Shown in pieces: positions 14,487-20,553 of a DNA stretch of 39,001 nt. Made by a program: the position numbers and the translations under genes. The stretch is from positions 1 to 39,001 of the forward strand of contig JAHEJT010000028.1 of assembly GCA_024638765.1 (NCBI GenBank), written 5' to 3'. Position 1 is the first letter of the stretch; each line of letters begins with the position of its first letter. The stretch comes from Verrucomicrobiales bacterium. GTDB taxonomy: Bacteria; Verrucomicrobiota; Verrucomicrobiia; Verrucomicrobiales; DEV007. The notes beneath the pieces are model-generated. The model was not told the origin of the DNA, ran no database searches, and saw only the letters and a list, made by a program, of their open reading frames with translations.

Positions 14487-16210
14487 ATTACTCCGTTGAC
14501 AACGTTCTGTTAGGATCCGCGGTCCTGCTGCCTCTTTTCTTCGCAGTGTGCGGATTGCTGCCCCGGATGCGGGGCGTCGCCGCGGCCGGCACCACCCCCG
14601 CCGGCGCCGCGGGCCTCGCCGCGGCTTTGTGCGTTTCCGCGGAAAGCACGCTCGACCTTCCCTGGACCGTCCTGGGCCTTCGACTCGGACTGGACGAGAC
14701 CGGGCGCACGTTTCTTTTCTTCAGCGCCATTCTCTGGCTCCTCGCGGGCCTTTACGGCCGCGGATACTTCCGCGGGCAAGAACGCGCGTGGCTTTACCAC
14801 GTCTTCTACGCATTCGCCATGGCGGGAAACTTCGGTCTCATCCTCGCCCGCGACGCCGTCACGTTTTACGTTTTTTTCGCCTTGATGAGTTTCGCCTCTT
14901 ACGGGCTCGTCGTGCACAACCGGACCGATTTCGCGCTGCGCGCGGGGCGGATTTACATCGTGCTCGTGGTGGCAGGCGAGGTGGCGCTCTTCGCGGGGCT
15001 GGTGGCGCTGATCGGGCGGACGGGAATTAACGTCACGCTTCCGGCCGGCGAAGCGATGGCCGCCAGCCCGGCGGCGCTGGCATTGTTGACGGCGGGGTTT
15101 GGGATCAAGGCCGGGATGCTGTCGCTGCACACCTGGCTGCCGCTGGCGCACCCCGCGGCTCCCGTGCCCGCGAGCGCGGTCTTGAGCGGCGCCATGATCA
15201 AGGCGGGGCTTCTCGGCTGGCTCCGATTCCTGCCGGTCGGACAGGACGGCTACGCATCCTGGGGAACTTTCTTTATCATTGCCGGACTGGCCGCCGCATT
15301 TTACGGCGTCGCGGCCGGGCTGGTGCAGACCGACCCGAAGACGATCCTCGCGTACTCGAGCATCAGCCAGATGGGATTCATGACGCTCGGCGTCGGCGCG
15401 GGATGGATGGCGCCCGAACTCTGGTCGGCGCTCCTCGTGGCGGTGACGGTGTATGCGCTGCACCACGGGCTCGCCAAGGGCGCCCTTTTCCTCAGCGCCG
15501 GCATCGCGCCGGGCGGGATGTCGCGGTGGTCGTGGGCGGGCGTAGCCGTTCCCGCACTTGCCCTCGCCGGGGCGCCGTTGACGAGCGGCGCGGTCGCCAA
15601 GAGCGCCTTGAAATATTCCGCGCACGAATTGCCGGGAAGCTGGCCGGCCGTGCTTGGCGTGCTCCTGCCCGTCGCGGCCATCGCTACGGGGTTGTTGATG
15701 GCGCGCTTTGTCGTGGCGTTGCGGGAGTATCATTCCGCTTCGCATGGCGACGCAGACCGCCGCTGGATGGTTCCGGCGTGGGCGGCGCTCGTCCTCGCCT
15801 CCGTGGCCGTGATTTGGTTTTGGGAACCCGGCGCGGGGTTCGCCCAAGGCACGCTGAAGGCCGGCAAGATTTTCAAGGCGGCCTGGCCGCTGCTGGTGGT
15901 GGCGGCGGCGGGCTTGGCCGTTTACCGGTGGCCGCCGGAGTTTCTCACCCGCTGGATCGGCCGTGTGCCCCCGGGAGACCTGGTGGTGCCCGCGGAAGCG
16001 GTCTTGCTTTTCCTGCGCCGCACTGTGGCGCGGGCGGCAGGTCGCTTCCCCCGACGTGCAGCGCCGGATCTCGGAAACCTCGTTGACCGCGTGGCAAGTC
16101 GGATGCTGGGTTTGGAGAAAAGCCTCGGAGTATGGAGGCGCGTTCTTATCGTGCTTCTCGGGCTCGCCCTGCTTCTCTTCGCGCTCTCCATGGCGGCGGC
16201 CGCAAAGTAA
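14483..16210 (+). CDS. Mrp/Mbh antiporter-like subunit 3, lacking the TM5 glutamate
   Basis: A 575-residue antiporter-like subunit with the same core, plus an additional C-terminal stretch of about 100 residues ending in a membrane helix (VWRRVLIVLLGLALLLFALSMAAAAK). Core lysines are kept: Lys209 (GFGIKAGMLSLHTWLPLAH), Lys240 (SGAMIKAGLLGWLRFL) and TM12 (HHGLAKGALFLSAG). Position 133, the TM5 glutamate in its two sister subunits, is alanine (FFALMSFASYGLVVH against FYEALTLSTYPLVVH). The C-terminal amphipathic region plus helix recalls the lateral arm of NuoL or HyfB/HycC-type subunits, so it may be the distal subunit of the complex. It overlaps the previous gene by 4 bp and ends the cluster. 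Confidence 0.9.
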   Translation: MNYSVDNVLLGSAVLLPLFFAVCGLLPRMRGVAAAGTTPAGAAGLAAALCVSAESTLDLPWTVLGLRLGLDETGRTFLFFSAILWLLAGLYGRGYFRGQERAWLYHVFYAFAMAGNFGLILARDAVTFYVFFALMSFASYGLVVHNRTDFALRAGRIYIVLVVAGEVALFAGLVALIGRTGINVTLPAGEAMAASPAALALLTAGFGIKAGMLSLHTWLPLAHPAAPVPASAVLSGAMIKAGLLGWLRFLPVGQDGYASWGTFFIIAGLAAAFYGVAAGLVQTDPKTILAYSSISQMGFMTLGVGAGWMAPELWSALLVAVTVYALHHGLAKGALFLSAGIAPGGMSRWSWAGVAVPALALAGAPLTSGAVAKSALKYSAHELPGSWPAVLGVLLPVAAIATGLLMARFVVALREYHSASHGDADRRWMVPAWAALVLASVAVIWFWEPGAGFAQGTLKAGKIFKAAWPLLVVAAAGLAVYRWPPEFLTRWIGRVPPGDLVVPAEAVLLFLRRTVARAAGRFPRRAAPDLGNLVDRVASRMLGLEKSLGVWRRVLIVLLGLALLLFALSMAAAAK

Positions 16211-16450
16211 CGGGCCCGCTTCCAAGTTCGGGTCGTGCGAGGAAAGGCGCCTGTCAAACCGTCGGGCGCAGTTTCCTTTCGCCCCTGGCGATCAGGGCGG
16301 CGGTGGCGGGTTCGGCAGTGGCTGCACCCCCTCCAACCCGGGCCGACCCGCGGCGAGGGCGCCCAGGAAGGGCTGGGGCTGAAAAAGCAAATTCCTGGCA
16401 ATCGTGCCCAAATTCGGTGCAGTGACCTCAGAACATTCCATTTGACTGGA

Positions 16451-16470
16451 TGATAGCATATATGCTATCA
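16451..16470. promoter_or_regulatory. Perfect 20 bp palindrome, likely toxin-antitoxin operator
   Basis: TGATAGCATA followed directly by its reverse complement TATGCTATCA forms a perfect 20 bp palindrome that ends 8 bases before the toxin ATG at 16479. It is strikingly AT-rich in a GC-rich region and contains a TATGCT core that could double as a -10 element. Ribbon-helix-helix antitoxins bind such palindromes to autoregulate their operons, and the downstream antitoxin is of that type. Binding is inferred from context only. Confidence 0.6.
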
Positions 16471-16478
16471 CAAATCGG

Positions 16479-16907
16479 ATGGATTGTCGCATCGTCGTCG
16501 ACACCAATGTCCTTGTGGGAGCGGCCTTGAATGCCGCGGACGGGGACAACCGTGAGGTGCTGCGGCGGTGCTTTCGACAGCTGGCGCAACCGCTCATTGG
16601 AGCGGCGCTTTTTCATGAGTATGAAGATTTATTCGACCGCCCCGAGCCGCTCGCGAGAAGCCCGCTTTCTTCCGAGGAAAGGCAGGGTTTGTTTGCAGCC
16701 TTTCTCTCGGTTTGTGAGTGGGTCAAGGTGTATTACCTTTGGCGTCCAAACTTGCCGGATGAAGGGCACAACCACATCGTGGAACTTGCCATTGCCGGAG
16801 GTGCCGATGCCATCGTTACCAAGAACACCCGCGAATCTCGAGGTGGAGAGCTTCGATTTCCCCACCTTCGCATTCTAACGCCTTCCGAGTTTATTCAAGC
16901 CTGTTAG
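16479..16907 (+). CDS. PIN-domain toxin (COG1569-type)
   Basis: A 142-residue PIN-domain protein. The first catalytic aspartate is in the N-terminal strand CRIVVDTNVLV (Asp8), an acidic cluster follows in FHEYEDLF, and a further acidic residue precedes the DAIVTKNTRESRG segment, the family's T-N-(R) region. The last strand and the tail (LRILTPSEFIQA) are typical of the putative toxin, PIN family. Such proteins are Mg2+-dependent RNases that inhibit translation when not neutralised. The toxin gene comes first and the antitoxin second, separated by 4 bp. Codon use is less GC-biased than in the neighbouring operons, which hints at horizontal acquisition. A 20 bp palindrome immediately upstream is the likely operator. 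Confidence 0.85.
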   Translation: MDCRIVVDTNVLVGAALNAADGDNREVLRRCFRQLAQPLIGAALFHEYEDLFDRPEPLARSPLSSEERQGLFAAFLSVCEWVKVYYLWRPNLPDEGHNHIVELAIAGGADAIVTKNTRESRGGELRFPHLRILTPSEFIQAC

Positions 16908-16911
16908 ATCC

Positions 16912-17139
16912 ATGAGTACGTTGACGATCCGTTTGCCCGAAGAAAAACACGCCCGGCTGCGCCAGCTCGCCAAGCACCGCGGTATCAGTGTGAACAAGCT
17001 GATGGAGGAACTGGCCACCATCAGCCTGGCTGAGTTCGACGCTGAATCCCGCTTTCGCGCTCTCGCAGCGCGCGGCTCTGCGGACGAGGGACTCGCGCTG
17101 CTCGACAAGCTGGACAAGGCGTTCGAATCCCGGAAGTAG
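16912..17139 (+). CDS. Ribbon-helix-helix antitoxin
   Basis: A 75-residue protein with the ribbon-helix-helix pattern: beta strand TLTIRLPEEKHARLRQLAKHRG, then ISVNKLMEELATISLAEF, typical of CopG/Arc-type antitoxins that bind DNA as dimers. The C-terminal half (GSADEGLALLDKLDKAFESRK) would wrap and inhibit the PIN toxin encoded 4 bp upstream. The start ATG at 16912 directly follows the toxin stop. Together they form a type II toxin-antitoxin module with the toxin-first order. The antitoxin probably represses the operon through the palindrome at 16451-16470. Confidence 0.85.
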   Translation: MSTLTIRLPEEKHARLRQLAKHRGISVNKLMEELATISLAEFDAESRFRALAARGSADEGLALLDKLDKAFESRK

Positions 17140-17277
17140 CAAGGCAGGCACCTTGGTCCGGTTGGTTCGGAGTCGAATCCCTTTCTTGTTGTTCGATCCC
17201 AAGCCACCTCGTGACCACGAGAAAAGAAGGTGTAAGCATCTGCGTGTCCAAGCACAACGTCCGTCACGCGGAGCCGG

Positions 17278-17346
17278 ACTAGTGCGCTGTAACATTGCGA
17301 CGTGATCACCAAATGGAGGGTCATGCTTTATCCCGTGTCCCGCGGG
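17278..17346. mobile_element. Half copy of the MITE-like element
   Basis: The sequence starting ACTAGTGCGCTGTAAC matches the 16 bp terminal repeat of the element at 3948-4080 with one change. Similarity continues inward as ATTGCGACGTGATCACC, GGAGGGTCATGCTT and TCCCGTGTCCCGCGG, matching the right arm of the first copy read in reverse up to its central CCGCGG. The second arm is missing; unrelated or rearranged sequence follows. It lies between the antitoxin gene and a second structured repeat. This is a truncated relative of the complete copy and shows that the element is dispersed in the genome. Confidence 0.6.
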
Positions 17347-17397
17347 CTCTGCAGTCAGGCTTCGCGATAACGGCGCGCTTGCGCGCTGAAGCAGGGG

Positions 17398-17553
17398 TCA
17401 ATCATGAATGGCACTTAAGCATAGTGACACGGGCAGCTTGTCCCGCCGTAGCTCGAAGAGCGAAGGAGGATCTCGCCCGTGAAATCACTCCCGACGCGTC
17501 GGGACCGGTCTCACTATCCCAGAGTCGCCTTGACTTAGTGCCATTCGGGTCAG
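17398..17553. repeat. Structured non-coding repeat with inverted ends
   Basis: Inverted arms GAATGGCACTTAAG (17406-17419) and CTTAGTGCCATTC (17534-17546) enclose about 115 bp. Inside lie a further pair ATAGTGA/TCACTAT and a perfect 16 bp palindrome, TCCCGACG followed by CGTCGGGA (17489-17504). The whole interval can fold into nested hairpins and contains no convincing gene. It may be the remnant of an insertion sequence or another MITE-like unit that landed next to the half element at 17278. The rest of the gap from 17554 to 17637 shows nothing recognisable. Confidence 0.4.
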
Positions 17554-17637
17554 CCATTAAGGCCGTGTTGCCCGCACAATTCCACATTTTCACTAACCCT
17601 ATTCCGCGCGATCGGACAACTCATTCGCAAGCCGCCG

Positions 17638-19080
17638 TCACAGGTAAGGCGAGAACAGCCGCGCGATGCCGTCGCGCAGCTTTACGGCCAACGGACGGCC
17701 GTCCATTTCTTCCAAAGTCACGCGGCGGGCGGCGGCGCGCTTGGATTCGACCAGGGCTTCCAGGCGCCGGCCCAGCTCGGGACTGTAACACTCGACATTC
17801 AACTCGAAATTCAGCCGCAGGCTCCGGGCGTCCCAGTTGGCGGAGCCGAAAAACGACCACACGCCGTCGACCAGCAGGAGCTTGGAATGATCGAAGGGCC
17901 CGGGCATCAGCCAGACGCGGCAGCCGCGTTCGAGCACCTGCCAGAGTTGCGCGCGCATGGCCCACTTGACCTGCGAAAGGTCGCTGCGCTCCGGCAACAG
18001 GATGTCCACCGCCACGCCGCGCATGGCCGCCGCATTCAGCGCCGAGATCAGCGCTCCGTCCGGCAGAAAATACGGCGTGAGGATACGCACCGAGGTGCGG
18101 GCGACCGCCAGTGCGCCGTGGATCGTCCAGCGGAGCCGCTCAAAGTTCTCATCAGGTCCGGACTCGATCCCGCGCGCCGCCATGGAGCCGCGCGATTCCA
18201 GCTCGGGGAACCATGGTTCGCCGGCCAACGTCTCGCCGGTGGCGAACTGCCAGTCGGCCGCGAACACTTCCGCCAGGTGCGCCACCACGGGCCCTTGCAG
18301 GCGAAAGTGCAAGTCGCGGCTGCATTCGTCTTTTTCCTCATCACACCAGTAATCCGCGGCAATGTTGATGCCGCCGGTGAACGCCACGCGACCGTCCGCG
18401 ACGAGGATTTTGCTGTGATTGCGCAGATTGGCGGCGTGGAAACGCGCCGGCAACAGCGGTGGATTGAACACGCCCACCGTCACGCCCGCCCGCCGCAGCG
18501 CCCGGGCGGCGGACCCCCGTGAAAAGCGCGTGTTGGTGTCATCAAGAAGCACGCGCACTTCGACGCCGCGCGCCACGGCGCGGCCCAGCGATTCGACAAA
18601 TTGCCGCCCGATCCCCTCGCGGTCGAAAATGTAAGTGGCCAGCGCGAGCGATTCGCGGGAGCCTTCGATGGCTTCCAGCATGGCCGGGTAGGCTTGGGCG
18701 CCATTGACCAGCGGCTCGATTTCATTGCCCGGCAACAGCGGGCGCGGCACGAGCTCGCCCACGAGCTTGGCCAGCGGCCGGAGCGCTTCGGGCACGGCTC
18801 CCGGTCCCGGCACGCCGGGACTCATGTCCGGCGAAGGCTGGGCACGGCCGTCTTCGCGGCGAAGCGCCGTGGCCCGCCGCTCGATGCGATTGACGCCCAG
18901 CAAGAGATAGAGCATCGGCCCGCCAAGCGGCACCAGCCAGATCACCACGATCCACACCATCGCGGAGCGCGAGTCGCGCTTCCAGACGACCGCATGGCCC
19001 GAAGCCAGCAGGGCGGCCAGGAGCGCGAGCGCGGCTGTCAAATACAGCCCGCCATGCAAGAGCCGGTCAATCCATTCCAT
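17638..19080 (-). CDS. cls: Cardiolipin synthase (phospholipase D family)
   Basis: A 480-residue enzyme with two N-terminal membrane helices (LYLTAALALLAALLASGHAVVW and AMVWIVVIWLVPLGGPMLYLLLG), the second being the usual PLDc_N segment. Two phospholipase D domains follow. Both HxKxxxxD motifs are intact: NHSKILVADGRVAFTGG in the first half and FDHSKLLLVDGVWSFFGSANWDARS in the second. Length and architecture match bacterial ClsA-type synthases, which condense two phosphatidylglycerols to cardiolipin and glycerol at the inner membrane. It is the last gene of a minus-strand run, 69 bp after the beta-CASP nuclease gene. Confidence 0.92.
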   Translation of the reverse strand: MEWIDRLLHGGLYLTAALALLAALLASGHAVVWKRDSRSAMVWIVVIWLVPLGGPMLYLLLGVNRIERRATALRREDGRAQPSPDMSPGVPGPGAVPEALRPLAKLVGELVPRPLLPGNEIEPLVNGAQAYPAMLEAIEGSRESLALATYIFDREGIGRQFVESLGRAVARGVEVRVLLDDTNTRFSRGSAARALRRAGVTVGVFNPPLLPARFHAANLRNHSKILVADGRVAFTGGINIAADYWCDEEKDECSRDLHFRLQGPVVAHLAEVFAADWQFATGETLAGEPWFPELESRGSMAARGIESGPDENFERLRWTIHGALAVARTSVRILTPYFLPDGALISALNAAAMRGVAVDILLPERSDLSQVKWAMRAQLWQVLERGCRVWLMPGPFDHSKLLLVDGVWSFFGSANWDARSLRLNFELNVECYSPELGRRLEALVESKRAAARRVTLEEMDGRPLAVKLRDGIARLFSPYL

Positions 19081-19149
19081 GAAACCAAAGCGCCGCTACG
19101 CCACTGAAGCAACCGCTGTCCGTGTCGTTCCTCGTGGCCGGCATTCCTT

Positions 19150-20553
19150 TCAAGAAAGCGTGATTGCATCGCGATACGCGGGGACCGATGTCTCCCAGCC
19201 CAGGGCATCGCGAATATGCGCGGCCAGCGCGCGCGACGCCTCTTCCTCGCCGTGGGTGAGGAATACGTCGCGTGGCGCCTCTTTAAGGTTGCGCAGCCAG
19301 CGCACCAGGTCGGAGCGGTCGGCGTGGGCGGAGACACCCTGGATCTGCGAAATCTCCGCCTTCACCGGCCAGGTCCTGCCGTGGATGCGCACTTCTTTCT
19401 TGCCGTCGACGATCGCGCGCCCCAGCGTCCCGTGCGCCTGGAAGCCGACGAAAAGAATCGTGTTCTCGGGGCCGCCGACGTTGTTGCGCAAGTGGTGCTT
19501 GATGCGCCCGGCGGTGCACATGCCCGAAGCAGACATGATGACGCACGGAGATTTCGCGCGGTTGATGGCTTTGGAGTCATCGACGTGGCGCACGAGCTTC
19601 AGCCCGGGAAACCGCAGGGGCGGCTCCGCCGAGTTCATGAGCGCACGCGCATCGTCGTCGAGACAATCGGGGTGCCGCTGGTAAACTTCCGTGACATCGA
19701 CGGCCATGGGGCTGTCGAGATAGACCGGGATGTCGGGGATGCGGTCGGCATGCACGAGCCGGCTGATATGGTACATGAGCTGCTGGGCGCGGTCCACGGC
19801 GAAGACGGGGATGACCACGTTCCCGCCGCGCTCCACGGTGCGCCGGATCACATCGCCGATCTGCTCCTCGGTATCGCCTCCGTCGAGGTGATCGCGGTCG
19901 CCGTAAGTCGATTCCATGACCACGTAATCCGCGCGCTCAAAGAGCGATGGATCGTGGACGAGAGGCCGGTCCCACTGGCCGATGTCGCCGGAGAAGAGCA
20001 CGGTGCGCGGCGCGGCGCCCTTTTCGGCAACGATGATCTCGAGCATGGCGGAGCCGAGGATATGCCCGGCGTCGTGGTAAGTGACGCTGAAGACGTCGTT
20101 GAGTCGGAGCGGCTTTCCGTAGGCCACGGACTTGAAGAGCGGCAGCGCGCGCTCGGCGTCCCGCGTCGTGTAAAGAGGGGTCTCCGGGTGCTTGCCTTTG
20201 CGGCGCTCTTTCTGGTGGCGGCGCTTTTTGTAAGCGGCGTCTTCCTCCTGAATGTGCGCCGCATCGAGCAGCATGATTTCGACGAGATCGACCGAAGGCG
20301 CGGTTGCGTAAATGGGGGCCTCGAAACCGTCGCGCACGAGCTTCGGGATGAGCCCGCAGTGATCGAGGTGAATGTGCGTCAGGAGCATCGCGTCGAACCC
20401 CGATTCCTCGAGCGGGCAGCGATCCCAGTTGCGCGAAAGATACTCCCGCTCCTGGACGAGCCCGCAATCAATCATGAGCCGGATGCCGCCGGCTTCGAGA
20501 CAATAGCGCGAGCCGGTGACCTGGCGATTGGCGCCGAGGAACGTGAGTTTCAT
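19150..20553 (-). CDS. Beta-CASP metallo-beta-lactamase fold RNA-processing nuclease
   Basis: A 467-residue MBL-fold hydrolase of the Ysh1/CPSF-73-like group (COG1236). Motif 2 HIHLDH begins at His60 in LTHIHLDHCG. Further MBL motifs are DAGHILGSAMLE and VVMESTYGD. The beta-CASP insertion follows (GGNVVIPVFAVDRAQQLMYHI, DSPMAVDVTEVY), with VIMSASGMCTAGRIKHHL and the terminal VSAHADRSDL and FLTHGE motifs. All metal ligands appear intact. Relatives act as RNA endo- or exonucleases. The start at 20553 is chosen because its ATG overlaps the stop of the P-type ATPase gene (ATGA) and gives the family N-terminus MKLTFLGANRQVTGS. The link between this nuclease and ion transport is unexplained. Confidence 0.92.
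   Translation of the reverse strand: MKLTFLGANRQVTGSRYCLEAGGIRLMIDCGLVQEREYLSRNWDRCPLEESGFDAMLLTHIHLDHCGLIPKLVRDGFEAPIYATAPSVDLVEIMLLDAAHIQEEDAAYKKRRHQKERRKGKHPETPLYTTRDAERALPLFKSVAYGKPLRLNDVFSVTYHDAGHILGSAMLEIIVAEKGAAPRTVLFSGDIGQWDRPLVHDPSLFERADYVVMESTYGDRDHLDGGDTEEQIGDVIRRTVERGGNVVIPVFAVDRAQQLMYHISRLVHADRIPDIPVYLDSPMAVDVTEVYQRHPDCLDDDARALMNSAEPPLRFPGLKLVRHVDDSKAINRAKSPCVIMSASGMCTAGRIKHHLRNNVGGPENTILFVGFQAHGTLGRAIVDGKKEVRIHGRTWPVKAEISQIQGVSAHADRSDLVRWLRNLKEAPRDVFLTHGEEEASRALAAHIRDALGWETSVPAYRDAITLS

Noticed and set aside
17160..17190. tRNA-like T-arm motif (GGTTCGGAGTCGAATCCC)
   Set aside because: No acceptor stem, D-arm or anticodon arm can be built upstream, so it is a chance or remnant match.
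17295..17969. A 224-codon plus-strand frame after the toxin-antitoxin genes
   Set aside because: It runs through the repeat region and then opposite the cardiolipin synthase gene, and its composition is not protein-like.
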